Shown here: one piece after another, positions 54,162 through 62,645 of the stretch
Position numbering within the stretch: position 1 is the first letter of the stretch
Layout: the number at the start of each line of letters is the position of its first letter
Source: Acinetobacter sp. ANC 3781
GTDB taxonomy: Bacteria; Pseudomonadota; Gammaproteobacteria; Pseudomonadales; Moraxellaceae
Direction of reading: 5' to 3'
NCBI RefSeq assembly: GCF_004331285.1
Contig: NZ_SJOH01000014.1
Location: 53,486 to 117,485 of the forward strand
DNA: 64,000 nucleotides
The notes under the pieces: model-generated
Seen by the model: the letters and a program-made list of their open reading frames with translations, nothing else
Database searches by the model: none
What the model was told of the DNA's origin: nothing
Position numbers and translations under genes: made by a program

Positions 54162-54458
54162 CTAAACCCCAACTACTTTGGGCTTCACATACCCACCAAA
54201 TGATTCAACTGAATTCGATTTCACAAGGCTTGATACAATCTGATCAGCCAGGTAAATCGTGATACGAAATCTTCTTGCCATTAACTGTGAAAACTCAATT
54301 TTGGTAACGGCGGCGTTGTTTTCGTCATAGCCCTTTTTAAGAAGGCTTAATTTCTTTTGTTCCTGGATTTCACTCAGGATCTGTAGAGCAGGTTCATAAA
54401 ATGATTGAACGCCCTGCTGTTGCTTGAAATCTGGTTGTTTCTGGAATTGGCTATTCAT
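54162..54458 (-). CDS. early hypothetical protein, 98 aa
   Basis: A soluble basic protein (MNSQFQKQPDFKQQQGVQSFYEP, later LMARRFRITIYLADQIVSSLV). It lies between the initiator and control genes, 2 bases from the next gene and overlapping the previous by 4. An early replication accessory role is plausible; no family recognised. Confidence 0.55.
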   Translation of the reverse strand: MNSQFQKQPDFKQQQGVQSFYEPALQILSEIQEQKKLSLLKKGYDENNAAVTKIEFSQLMARRFRITIYLADQIVSSLVKSNSVESFGGYVKPKVVGV

Positions 54459-54709
54459 GATTCCTCCGAAACAAATAGAGCGACCGGTAGATCTAGACGG
54501 TGGTTGGCTTTAAGTTCGCTTAGCGATGCAGTACGTATTAAATGACTCATAGCAAACTTTTGACCTTCATCTAAAAACACACCCAAATGCTTTACAGTTG
54601 AAACTGTCATCAAGTGATCTGGCATATTTCCCTGTATAAAAACAACAACATCTCCGGCAATCAGGTCGAATTTGTCATTGTTTAAATCTTGTGCTAAATT
54701 CATTTGCAT
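54455..54709 (-). CDS. early hypothetical protein, 84 aa
   Basis: A soluble alpha/beta protein (MQMNLAQDLNNDKFDLIAGDVVVFIQGN). No family recognised. Its stop overlaps the next start by 4 bases. A GCCTGA / TCAGGC hairpin just upstream (54749-54771) may partly end transcription coming from the CII-like gene. Confidence 0.55.
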   Translation of the reverse strand: MQMNLAQDLNNDKFDLIAGDVVVFIQGNMPDHLMTVSTVKHLGVFLDEGQKFAMSHLIRTASLSELKANHRLDLPVALFVSEES

Positions 54710-54758
54710 ATTTAAAACTCCGCAAGTGTTTTGAATTGGAAAAGCCTGATCTCTGAAG

Positions 54759-55217
54759 TCAGGCTTTTTCTTTTTCTTCTACACATAAATGCACCTGACG
54801 ATCTAATTCGGCTAAAAACATATGTAGTTGATGTACAACCTTTGACATGTCTAATGCTTCGCCTTTGGTAATTCGTCCATCTGCCATCATTTCTTTAAAA
54901 ACTGCACACACGTCTCCACCACCCATTCCAATATTCAGAACAATGTCGGTAAGTGCTGTATCTCGGCATTCAGGTATTTGTGGTAAATCAATAGATACTT
55001 TTCCATGTTCCGCACACAGGCTTTGCAAAATTCGATAGTCCCCTGTTAATGCCATCAGTTTTGATGCTTCGGCCAAGGTCAAATGATGCGTGTCTGTATG
55101 TTGGTTCACTTTGCTGTTCAGCACTGCAGGGCTTCTTATGCCTAAGCGTGGTGCTAAAGCATTCGAGCCGCCTTTGTAGTCATGCACGGTGTTGTAAGCA
55201 GCATCTGATATGTTCAT
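54759..55217 (-). CDS. CII-like regulatory protein (CP76 family)
   Basis: A 152-residue DNA-binding protein. MNISDAAYNTVHDYKGGSNALAPRLGIRSPAVLNSKVN followed by HHLTLAEASKLMALTGDYRIL is the pattern of the phage CII (CP76) regulators. These steer the lysis-lysogeny choice. It follows the Cro-like gene in the early rightward (minus-strand) operon. Confidence 0.82.
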   Translation of the reverse strand: MNISDAAYNTVHDYKGGSNALAPRLGIRSPAVLNSKVNQHTDTHHLTLAEASKLMALTGDYRILQSLCAEHGKVSIDLPQIPECRDTALTDIVLNIGMGGGDVCAVFKEMMADGRITKGEALDMSKVVHQLHMFLAELDRQVHLCVEEKEKA

Positions 55218-55241
55218 TCGTGTTCCTTTTGAACGTGGTTA

Positions 55242-55493
55242 TTAGATAACTGCTTCATTACCATTTAGGTTGTGCAATGGTTGCGAAGGATATAACCCAA
55301 AATGCTGTAGAACTTCTGCTTCAGTAACTTTTCCCTTACTCGCCTGTGCTAAGGCTTTACGTAGGTTTTTACGTGGTTCTTTATAGCCATACAATAAATG
55401 TGACTTTAAATAACCTGTTGTTGTTTTCGCATTTTTTGCATATTCAACTAATTCTTCTTGAGAAAGTTGAAGAATAAAATCACGGAAATTCAT
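55242..55493 (-). CDS. Cro-like repressor
   Basis: An 83-residue small HTH-like protein (SQEELVEYAKNAKTTTGYLKSHLLYGYKEPRKNLRKAL), the first gene of the early minus-strand operon, facing the CI gene. Its promoter carries the operator palindrome at 55522-55538. Place and size fit Cro. Confidence 0.72.
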   Translation of the reverse strand: MNFRDFILQLSQEELVEYAKNAKTTTGYLKSHLLYGYKEPRKNLRKALAQASKGKVTEAEVLQHFGLYPSQPLHNLNGNEAVI

Positions 55494-55519
55494 AAATTAA
55501 CCCTCACTGATTAATTTAA

Positions 55520-55577
55520 ATATTACCTTTTAGGTAATGCAAATACAACCTTTTTTCTTGTTTACCTTTTTGGTGAT
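55520..55577. promoter_or_regulatory. CI/Cro operator region and early promoter
   Basis: Minus-strand promoter TTGTAT (55543-55548), 17 bases, TAATAT (55520-55525) drives cro. The 17-bp palindrome ATTACCTTTTAGGTAAT (55522-55538) lies across its -10. A second, imperfect site TTTACCTTTTTGGTGAT is at 55561-55577 near the cI start. The first site is repeated exactly at 60639-60655. Confidence 0.75.
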
Positions 55578-55600
55578 AAAACTACAATTAAAGTAGTGAC

Positions 55601-56293
55601 ATGTCACAACGTTTTATTGGAAGAAATATGGATAGCAAATCAATCAGATACTCAAATACCCGTTTACTTGTCGATCAAATAGGTGGCGTATCTAACTTTG
55701 CTGAAAAAATTGGAAAAGGACAGTCTCAAGCAAGTCAGTTTGCAGGTACTAATCCAATTAAAGGTATTGGTAATAAAGTCGCACGTGAAATTGAGGAAGC
55801 TTTTGGAAAATCTCATGGATGGTTAGATATTCCTCATGAAGAGGAAATTGAAAAACTTGAAAGTAATGTATCAGCACCCTTTCCTATCGCTGGCCGTTTG
55901 ATCCCTGTTATTTCGTGGATACAGGCTGGTACTTGGACGACTGCTGATTCTATTCCTGTAGATACACAGTTTAATGAATGGCTACCACCTAACCCTAAGT
56001 GTGGGAAAAATGGTTATGGGCTTGAAGTTGTTGGTGAATCAATGCTTCCAGACTTCCGCCCTACAGACAAGATATACGTAAACCCTGACTTTCAGGTAAG
56101 TGACTTAAAAACTGGGGATTTAGTCATTGTTGCTTGTGAGGGTGAAAGTAAAGCAACTTTTAAGAAATTGATAATTGAACCCAATGGCAAATACCTAGAA
56201 CCACTTAATCCTAAATGGCATGAGAAAATCATGGAACTTGATGAAGGATGTAAGTTGGTGGGTAAAGTTGTTGGGTTATATAGGGATGTTTAA
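55601..56293 (+). CDS. CI-type repressor, S24/LexA-like
   Basis: A 230-residue repressor that keeps the prophage silent and is inactivated by RecA-triggered self-cleavage. The N-terminal HTH is at residues 15-75. The C-terminal S24 domain has the Ala109-Gly110 cut site, the Ser147 nucleophile in GESMLPDF and the Lys in GESKATFKK (about 184-189). An internal ATG at 55628 with GGAAG is an alternative start. Two cargo genes follow on the same strand. Confidence 0.92.
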   Translation: MSQRFIGRNMDSKSIRYSNTRLLVDQIGGVSNFAEKIGKGQSQASQFAGTNPIKGIGNKVAREIEEAFGKSHGWLDIPHEEEIEKLESNVSAPFPIAGRLIPVISWIQAGTWTTADSIPVDTQFNEWLPPNPKCGKNGYGLEVVGESMLPDFRPTDKIYVNPDFQVSDLKTGDLVIVACEGESKATFKKLIIEPNGKYLEPLNPKWHEKIMELDEGCKLVGKVVGLYRDV

Positions 56294-56304
56294 TAGATAT
56301 AATT

Positions 56305-57453
56305 ATGAATAATAACAATGATTTTATAAAAAAACTGCTTGATAGTACAGAAGATGAAAAGCAGGGAACCCATGCTAAACGAGGTTTTAGATACCAAGAT
56401 TGGTGGTGTACGTATAAGACATTTGAAACGTGGTCATTATTGAATACCAATTTTGCAGTAGGAGCAGAAATAAAAGAAGATTTTACAATAATTGATTGTT
56501 TGGAAAATCCTACGAAAATTGAATTTTTTCAAATTAAGAAGAATGAAAGACCTAATTTATGGCTCATAAATGATTTAATTAAATCACCTCAAAGAAAAAA
56601 TGGAAAAGAAGACTCCATTTTATCAAAACTTTATTCTAGATGGTTAAGATTCAAACCACTTGATACTAAGATGTATTTTATTACAAATCAAAAATTAAAA
56701 GGCAAAGACTGCAATAATAAAGATATTGAACACTTTAATTCAAATCTTGAATCTGACTTTCACCCAAATGAAGTAACAAGAATGAGTAATGCCTTGCAGC
56801 GGCAACTAAATTTATCAACTACAGAAGTTATTGAACTCAATAGAATACAATTTTGTATATCAAATATGGATGTTAATGAGCCAGATACTCATGTTATTGG
56901 AAAAATTTATTCTTTAAATGAGGCAGCTAAATTCCCAATTTATCTTAGAAATATTGGTGTAGCAGCTAAATATATTACAAACCATTTTTATCAATTGACT
57001 AGTAATATTAATTATGCAATTAATATTGAACAATTAAAAGAAAGATGTATAACAAGAAAAGGGTTTGAAGATATTATTTATGAAATTGAAGAAACATTTA
57101 AGACTCCTGAAGATTATATGAAGGAAGGTTTTAGAATTCTAAATGATGAAGGTTATGCTTACCGTCTACGAAAAAAAATCTTAAAGACATCTACAGAAGT
57201 CCTTTTGGATTTGAGGAATAGAGATCAAGAACATAATCAAAACTTATTTTTCGAAATTGATAGTTTTTTTTCAGAACATGAATCAATTATTAATAATTTT
57301 GAGACATTAAGTAAACTTATTGATTTTGTCACTGATAAGATTTTTTTAGTTAGAAAGCACAACTTTATTACACTAGAATATATCAAATGTTCGGTTTTAA
57401 TTTATGAAGTTTCCGATGGGGATATTTATTGTGAACAATACTTCAACTTATAA
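56305..57453 (+). CDS. DUF4297/Cap4-type nuclease, effector of a Lamassu-like system
   Basis: A 382-residue protein whose N-terminal 200 residues match DUF4297. It starts GTHAKRGFRYQDWWCTYKTFE, then AEIKEDFTIID (Asp59) and IEFFQIKKN (Gln76-Ile-Lys78), giving a PD-(D/E)XK-type active site. The rest is helical without known motifs. It is 12 bases behind the repressor gene and 41 bases before an SMC-like ATPase, so it is probably expressed with CI in the lysogen. DUF4297 nucleases paired with SMC proteins are the LmuA-LmuB arrangement of Lamassu. The family match is moderate. Confidence 0.75.
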   Translation: MNNNNDFIKKLLDSTEDEKQGTHAKRGFRYQDWWCTYKTFETWSLLNTNFAVGAEIKEDFTIIDCLENPTKIEFFQIKKNERPNLWLINDLIKSPQRKNGKEDSILSKLYSRWLRFKPLDTKMYFITNQKLKGKDCNNKDIEHFNSNLESDFHPNEVTRMSNALQRQLNLSTTEVIELNRIQFCISNMDVNEPDTHVIGKIYSLNEAAKFPIYLRNIGVAAKYITNHFYQLTSNINYAINIEQLKERCITRKGFEDIIYEIEETFKTPEDYMKEGFRILNDEGYAYRLRKKILKTSTEVLLDLRNRDQEHNQNLFFEIDSFFSEHESIINNFETLSKLIDFVTDKIFLVRKHNFITLEYIKCSVLIYEVSDGDIYCEQYFNL

Positions 57454-57494
57454 CTTATTAAAACTTATACGTAACTTAAGACAGGGGAAACAAA

Positions 57495-59207
57495 TTGAAA
57501 TCGAAGATAACATTCAAGGAGATTTTAATACTTTCAAAAAAAGAAAAAAGTTCAAAAAAAATCATAATAGAGGCCAAAAATAATATTATTTTTGCAGAAA
57601 ATCATCGTGGAAAATCTACAGTTATAAAGTCAATTTTTTGGGCATTAGGACTAAGCCCTACTCATTTTTTTACCAATGGTAAATTAGATAGAAATATTAC
57701 TTGTTTATTAACTATCTCTTATGATGAGGATATTTTTTATTTTTTTCGAAATGGTGAAAATAGAAAGTTATATGATTTTGGTAAAAAAATTATTTTTGAG
57801 ACAAGTGAAAACTCAAAATGGCAAGAACATATGGCTATTTTTTTTAACTATCCTCTATCAGCTATTCATTTTAGTAATTTACAAGAATATTATTTAGGTT
57901 TACAAGGAATCCTTACCCCATACTATATAAACCAAGATTCTAGTTGGTCAAACCGTTGGAATGGTCCATTTGACGGCTTAACGAGATATATAGATTTTTA
58001 TCAACAAGTTATAGAGCACTTTACAGGAATTGTGTCCAATGAGACAGTCCTTAAAAAACAAAATCAAAAGAAGTTAAATAGTAAAAAGAAAGAGCTAGAA
58101 GTTGAACTTAAAATTTATAAAAAATCTGAAAATCAATTGATTATTCATGAATATGAAAACACACCACTACCTGACATTGACAATAATTTTTTTAGACAAA
58201 AATTGTTAAAAACTTCAGAAATTCTTAAAAAATGCAAAATAACTCAAGAAGATCTAAAAAATGAGATAATTGAGGTAATTTCAGAAAAAAATAAATTACA
58301 TAATCTTTTGAAAAATGCTTATAACACTCATCATGAATTAGTTGATGATAAGAATTTTTTGAATAAAATTAAAGATAATACATATTTAGAGTGCCCAACT
58401 TGTGGAACAAATCATTTAAAAACGTTAAAAACAGATATAGCAGTTGAATTTGATATTCAAGGAATTGAAGAAAATATATATAATTTAAGAGAACAAATTG
58501 AAAATTTGAATAAAAATGAAAAAAATTTAGATTCAAAATTAAAACTTATAAATGATGAAATTGAAGAATTAACTTTAGAAACTCAATTAAGTAATGATTT
58601 AAACTATTCGTTTGAGTCGATCATTAAAACATTTTCAAACAGAGATATTAAGCAAAATCTAAACTTTAATATGCAGGAACTCTATGAACAAATTTTTTCC
58701 ATAGATGATGAAATAGACTCAATTCAATTACAAATTAATGAGTTGGAAAGTGAAGAAGATATCAAACATCGAAAAGATAAATTTAAAAGCTATCTTAAAT
58801 TTTTTTACGACAAACTTGATGTTGATACAGATATACTACCTAAACAGGTGTATTATAAACCTAGCTTAACAGGTAGTTCAAGTTCAAGAAGTGTTTTAGC
58901 AGCCCATTTAGCATACATAACCTTAAGTTATGAGCTTACTACTTTTCCTTTATTCCCTATCATTATTGATACAATCCAGCAAAATGGACAAGACATCCCC
59001 AATATAGATAAAATGGTGCATACAATTGCTAAATTCAAGCATCATCAAATTATACTAGGTATGGAATCTCTTCCTAATAATTATGAAGCACATTCTTTTA
59101 AAGTTATTGAACTAATTAATAAACGAGATTCATTACTAAATCAAAGTCAATATAATGAACATTTACTAGAACTAGATACTTTTCGATCTAATCTAAATTA
59201 TATATAA
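57495..59207 (+). CDS. SMC/Rad50-like ATPase of a Lamassu-like system
   Basis: A 570-residue protein starting with TTG at 57495 behind AGGGG. The P-loop is an unusual AENHRGKST (34-42). Long coiled coils span about 190-430 with a Rad50-type hook CPTCG (300-304). The ABC signature region TGSSSSRSVLAAHLAY is at 459-474 and Walker B FPIIIDTIQQ at 487-496. This resembles LmuB-type SMC proteins, which sense phage DNA and release a partner nuclease. The degenerate first residues of the P-loop and short arms set it apart. AT-rich, unlike late phage genes. Confidence 0.78.
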   Translation: MKSKITFKEILILSKKEKSSKKIIIEAKNNIIFAENHRGKSTVIKSIFWALGLSPTHFFTNGKLDRNITCLLTISYDEDIFYFFRNGENRKLYDFGKKIIFETSENSKWQEHMAIFFNYPLSAIHFSNLQEYYLGLQGILTPYYINQDSSWSNRWNGPFDGLTRYIDFYQQVIEHFTGIVSNETVLKKQNQKKLNSKKKELEVELKIYKKSENQLIIHEYENTPLPDIDNNFFRQKLLKTSEILKKCKITQEDLKNEIIEVISEKNKLHNLLKNAYNTHHELVDDKNFLNKIKDNTYLECPTCGTNHLKTLKTDIAVEFDIQGIEENIYNLREQIENLNKNEKNLDSKLKLINDEIEELTLETQLSNDLNYSFESIIKTFSNRDIKQNLNFNMQELYEQIFSIDDEIDSIQLQINELESEEDIKHRKDKFKSYLKFFYDKLDVDTDILPKQVYYKPSLTGSSSSRSVLAAHLAYITLSYELTTFPLFPIIIDTIQQNGQDIPNIDKMVHTIAKFKHHQIILGMESLPNNYEAHSFKVIELINKRDSLLNQSQYNEHLLELDTFRSNLNYI

Positions 59208-59335
59208 GACAATCTATATAGTAATAAATCACCTTTTAATTATTCCTTGTTTTGTTTTTCATTAAATTAATAATAACTTATCTTTATTTTTTTTGAGGGT
59301 TTTTAGGGATTCTTCTTAGCTTGCTTATTTTCTTT

Positions 59336-59361
59336 AAACCCATCTCTTTAATGGGTTTTCT
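59336..59361 (+). terminator. terminator of the nuclease-SMC operon
   Basis: ACCCATCTCTTTAATGGGT hairpin with TTTCTTTT. Similar hairpins recur at 59971, 60079 and 60551. Confidence 0.75.
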
Positions 59362-59412
59362 TTTACCAATTTTTCTTTATAATTTCTCATCCAATAACAA
59401 CAAACAATAATC

Positions 59413-59766
59413 ATGAAAATAAGAATCCTTGCAACTACTCTGTTAATTACTCTTGCTGGCTGCGATAACCAATCAAAAGTAGCTGAAGCATCCGATTCAG
59501 ATGAAACAGACTCGTCAATAGCAAATGCCCAGTTTGAAAAATCTGACAAACGGATTAATAAATTCCTAGATCAATTGGATGATCCAAACACAACACAAGA
59601 AGTGCGTATTCAGATTCTATGTAAAGACTACTCTACTGAATACAAAACCAAGTACATGCCAGCTTTAATGAAGCTTTCACCGAGTGAATACACTGAAGCT
59701 AAATTACTGTCTGATTTAGATATAGCATTGGATTACTATAAGAAAAAAGACAAGATTCACTGCTGA
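59413..59766 (+). CDS. lipoprotein, 117 aa
   Basis: Signal peptide with lipobox LAGC (Cys17) in MKIRILATTLLITLAGCDNQ. The mature part is acidic then helical, with two Cys (ILCKDY and the C-terminal HC) that might pair. Unknown family. It lies behind the defence module and may be another lysogenic-conversion gene. Confidence 0.65.
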   Translation: MKIRILATTLLITLAGCDNQSKVAEASDSDETDSSIANAQFEKSDKRINKFLDQLDDPNTTQEVRIQILCKDYSTEYKTKYMPALMKLSPSEYTEAKLLSDLDIALDYYKKKDKIHC

Positions 59767-59797
59767 AAGATTCGCATGTGATTTACAGGAGTTCATT

Positions 59798-59875
59798 ATG
59801 GAAAGAGCTATTATTGCTGTAATTCTAATTCTTATCCTAATATTGCTAATCATTTTTTATAAGACAAAAAGATAG
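59798..59875 (+). CDS. membrane microprotein, 25 aa
   Basis: MERAIIAVILILILILLIIF followed by YKTKR. Almost entirely a membrane helix with a basic end. ACAGGAG is 7 bases before the ATG at 59798, supporting translation. Similar in kind to small phage membrane toxins or regulators, but too short to classify. Confidence 0.55.
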   Translation: MERAIIAVILILILILLIIFYKTKR

Positions 59876-60188
59876 CTTGTATGGTCATATATCAGGCATA
59901 TCTAAATACTAATGACATCTTATGAGCCTATCTTTACCCGGAAATACTAAGGATAGTATTTATCTCGCACAGACCCACCTCGGTGGGTTTCTTATTTCTG
60001 CAATAAATTTTCGATATTTTAAACCCAAGGTCTAATCCGAAGACAAGACCTGTAATAACTAAGTAAGCCCTATCTCACCCACTTTATGTGGGTTTTCTTT
60101 TTTAAAAAGCCATATTTTCCCTGATATTATGAAGTTAAGACTTTGTGCCAACATTGATCTTAAACCACTATTAATATCGGAGAAAAAT
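59876..60188 (+). other. non-coding region with two terminators
   Basis: Hairpin ACCCACCTCGGTGGGT (59975-59990) and hairpin CCCACTTTATGTGGG (60079-60093), both followed by T-rich tails. Between them is AGGTCT / AGACCT (60030-60053). A small RNA of about 90 bases ending at 60103 is possible. No gene is seen until 60189. Confidence 0.4.
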
Positions 60189-60362
60189 ATGCCTTCAATT
60201 GAAGAAAAACGTTTAGCTATTGAGATGGCTGATAAAATTATACAAACACGTATCGACCTTAAAAATCCTGCTTACTATAAACAGAATAACCAAGCAGGTG
60301 ATATCGAGTATTGGAAAGAAATTTATAAAGAATGTTTGAAGATAGTATCCTCTGACGATTAA
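60189..60362 (+). CDS. hypothetical protein, 57 aa
   Basis: ATG at 60189 with GGAG 7 bases upstream. MPSIEEKRLAIEMADKIIQT continues as a soluble, charged, helical protein with two Tyr-rich turns. No family recognised. It is convergent with the next gene. Confidence 0.55.
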   Translation: MPSIEEKRLAIEMADKIIQTRIDLKNPAYYKQNNQAGDIEYWKEIYKECLKIVSSDD

Positions 60363-60364
60363 TT

Positions 60365-60535
60365 TTAAGCTTTTAATCTTTCAATCAATTCAATTTGCTG
60401 AAGACTAGTGTGTTGCTTGCTGTCAAAAACAAATTCTTCAGCAATCTTTATATATTCTTGTATTAAGACTGGATCTTGCATACCTGAAGAAATGTAAGTT
60501 TGATATAAATTTGCTCGAAAATCTTCTCTAGTCAT
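60365..60535 (-). CDS. hypothetical protein, 56 aa
   Basis: From the ATG at 60535 (GGAG 8 bases upstream) it reads MTREDFRANLYQTYISSGMQ and ends in a helix. The longer frame to 60604 passes through a terminator-like hairpin and is rejected. No family recognised. It is the last minus-strand gene before the early left-type promoter. Confidence 0.55.
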   Translation of the reverse strand: MTREDFRANLYQTYISSGMQDPVLIQEYIKIAEEFVFDSKQHTSLQQIELIERLKA

Positions 60536-60629
60536 CTTAAAGACTCCATCCAACCCATCCCTGTAATGGGTTTTCTTTTGTCTACTATAAAATAAAACAA
60601 CCAAAAAGATAAAATAAAGATAATTTATC

Positions 60630-60657
60630 TTGCATTAAATTACCTTTTAGGTAATAT
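60630..60657 (+). promoter_or_regulatory. early plus-strand promoter with CI operator
   Basis: TTGCAT (60630-60635), 16 bases, TAATAT (60652-60657). The 17-bp palindrome at 60639-60655 is identical to the one before cro and also ends in the -10. This promoter should drive the ERF operon and be silenced by CI. A GCCCC / GGGGC-like hairpin (60677-60712) lies in the leader. Confidence 0.75.
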
Positions 60658-60730
60658 TTATCTCACCAGACAACAAAAAGCCCCGATTACTTTCGACGGA
60701 CATCAGGGCTTTGCAAATTGCGAGATAAGT

Positions 60731-61015
60731 ATGAACCAAATCCATTCCCATAGTCAAACCCCAGATTTTGACACTAACAAAAGTCAAACGACTTCTATTT
60801 TGTTTCAGCCACCTAAACCTGAAGAAATGCATCTATCTTTCTGGACTAAAACTAAAGTGATTTTCAAAGAGTTTGCTGCTGTTTCTCTAATCGGTATCAC
60901 AATCGTATCAACTGTTTTCACAGTCCATAGTTGTTCAGATGACGTAGATCGCCAACAGGCTCAAGCAGTTAAGTATCAGTTGCAGTTCCAATCTTCAAAT
61001 GGAGGAACTCACTAA
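60731..61015 (+). CDS. single-span membrane hypothetical protein, 94 aa
   Basis: A polar N-terminus (MNQIHSHSQTPDFDTNKSQ) is followed by one membrane helix (FAAVSLIGITIVSTVFTVH) and a short polar end. First gene of the ERF operon. It overlaps the next start by 1 base. Function unknown. Confidence 0.6.
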   Translation: MNQIHSHSQTPDFDTNKSQTTSILFQPPKPEEMHLSFWTKTKVIFKEFAAVSLIGITIVSTVFTVHSCSDDVDRQQAQAVKYQLQFQSSNGGTH

Positions 61016-61323
61016 TGACTACTTCTAATCAAAAATTCGCTGAATACCTTGGTGGTTATGAACTAAACAGCATATCTATGCGCCTTGGCCACACTGTTTA
61101 TGTTGAGCAAGGTAAAGACATCTTTGTTAAAGATCGTAAAACCGGTGAACTCGAAAAAGTAACTTTAGAAGAACAAGTGGCTAAGCCTTGGATCCGACAG
61201 AACTTCGACCGTGAACGTGCTTTTCAACGTCGTAAAGCTTTCGCAATTGGTATGCAAAGTTCGCATATTCCATTACATGAACGTCGTGCGTACAAAAAAC
61301 GCATGGGCTGGGTTGGGGCTTAA
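61015..61323 (+). CDS. early hypothetical protein, 102 aa
   Basis: A basic soluble protein (VKDRKTGELEKVTLEEQVAKPW, RERAFQRRKAFAIGMQ). No family recognised. It lies between the membrane protein and the ERF recombinase genes, the usual place of small early genes in Acinetobacter phages. Confidence 0.6.
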   Translation: MTTSNQKFAEYLGGYELNSISMRLGHTVYVEQGKDIFVKDRKTGELEKVTLEEQVAKPWIRQNFDRERAFQRRKAFAIGMQSSHIPLHERRAYKKRMGWVGA

Positions 61324-61334
61324 GGGGAATTATC

Positions 61335-62111
61335 ATGACTAATTCTAATAATCAAATTCAAAATCCTGCAGAACACTCTATCAATGTCTTGCAGCAAATC
61401 CAGCTAGAATTAAAAGCGCCTAAAAGCAAACGTAATTCTTTTGGTAATTATAACTATCGTAACTGTGAAGACATACTTGAAGCAGTTAAGCCACTCCTGC
61501 AGAAATACAACTCCACACTGATCATTACAGATGAGGTACAGGAAGTTGGATCAGTAGTTGTGGTAACTGCAAAAGTGATTTTCACTGATTTCAATGGTAA
61601 AGAAACAGTAGTTAAAGCACATGCTGGTGTTGAAATCAGTAAAAAAGGGATGGATGTAGCGCAAACATTCGGTGCATCAAGTTCTTATGCTCGTAAGTAT
61701 GCTTTGAATGGTTTGTTTTTGATTGATGACACCAAAGACTATGACTCGGATGAATATCATAACCAAGTTAATAACAATGGTGCGCGAAATAACAATCAGC
61801 AAAATAATCGTCAAAGTCACCAAGCTAATAACCAGCAGAATAATCACGCACAAAACCAAAACAATCAACAACCAGCTCAACAGCAAGCAAATACACAACA
61901 AAAGCCTAAACGCACTCAAGCCCAGCTTTTTAACGATGCCTTAGCTGCAATCAAAATTGCCGAAAACAAAGACATTCTTAAAGCTGCAGTAAACAGATTT
62001 AAAGGAACTACTTATGAGGCTGGCATCACTAATGCTTGCCGGGCAAGAGCGGATCAGATGGGATGGCCGATACAAAGTAAATCGTATCAAAGCAATCAAC
62101 TTCGTCATTAA
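61335..62111 (+). CDS. erf: ERF family single-strand annealing protein
   Basis: A 258-residue recombinase that anneals single-stranded DNA during phage recombination and genome circularisation. The ERF core is at residues 20-140 (KAPKSKRNSFGNYNYRNCEDILEAVKPLL and SSSYARKYALNGLFLIDDTKD). An Asn/Gln-rich linker (about 145-195) and a C-terminal domain follow. GGGGAA is close to the start. Confidence 0.92.
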   Translation: MTNSNNQIQNPAEHSINVLQQIQLELKAPKSKRNSFGNYNYRNCEDILEAVKPLLQKYNSTLIITDEVQEVGSVVVVTAKVIFTDFNGKETVVKAHAGVEISKKGMDVAQTFGASSSYARKYALNGLFLIDDTKDYDSDEYHNQVNNNGARNNNQQNNRQSHQANNQQNNHAQNQNNQQPAQQQANTQQKPKRTQAQLFNDALAAIKIAENKDILKAAVNRFKGTTYEAGITNACRARADQMGWPIQSKSYQSNQLRH

Positions 62112-62129
62112 TTATTCTGAGGCGAAACT

Positions 62130-62273
62130 ATGAACTTTAAATACTCCACGATCACCCGAACACTCACAGTGTTCGGGGCCAAGATGACACACATATTTAG
62201 CAACGTAGGCGTTGGTGAAATTGAAGATCTAATCACCAATGCAAAGTTTAAAGAAGCAAGATGGAGAGGATGA
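62130..62273 (+). CDS. early hypothetical protein, 47 aa
   Basis: MNFKYSTITRTLTVFGAKMT continues to IEDLITNAKFKEARWRG. CTGAGGCG precedes the ATG by 6 bases. It lies between ERF and the excisionase-like gene and looks translated. A further 13-codon frame at 62272 may be a leader. Confidence 0.55.
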   Translation: MNFKYSTITRTLTVFGAKMTHIFSNVGVGEIEDLITNAKFKEARWRG

Positions 62274-62314
62274 TGGAATTTGAATGCTTAAAGGTTCAAA
62301 AGGAGGTACCTTAA

Positions 62315-62578
62315 ATGGCTCGTCTGACCAAAATTGATAAAATGTCTGAATGTCAAAAAAAGGCTTTAATTAAAGATTTTCGCAATGCACCGATGGAAGC
62401 TGAATTTACTCCAGAGACAATTGCATTGGTTTATCACTTATCCCTGGCATGGCTTCAAAAGAAAAGATGCGAAGGTGGTGGAATTCCATTTACTAAACCA
62501 ACAGCTAAAACGGTTCTGTATAAGAAAGAAGATGTTTTAGAATTTATGGACAATAACCGGCTTCAACATACAGCCTAA
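62315..62578 (+). CDS. excisionase-like DNA-binding protein
   Basis: An 87-residue protein with AAAAGGAGG 8 bases before its start. It has a small winged-helix/AlpA-like pattern: TPETIALVYHLSLAWLQKKRC, then the wing KPTAKTVLYKKEDVLEFMD. Its place at the end of the right early operon fits an excisionase that helps excision or regulates the integrase. It is followed by GCCCTC / GAGGGC. Confidence 0.72.
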   Translation: MARLTKIDKMSECQKKALIKDFRNAPMEAEFTPETIALVYHLSLAWLQKKRCEGGGIPFTKPTAKTVLYKKEDVLEFMDNNRLQHTA

Positions 62579-62582
62579 TAAA

Positions 62583-62606
62583 ATGCCCTCCTATGAGGGC
62601 TTTCTT
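62583..62606 (+). terminator. terminator of the early plus-strand operon
   Basis: TGCCCTCCTATGAGGGC hairpin with TTTCTT tail. Confidence 0.75.
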
Positions 62607-62645
62607 ATCTTTTAATTTCATTGTTTATTCTATTTTAAGATTAAC

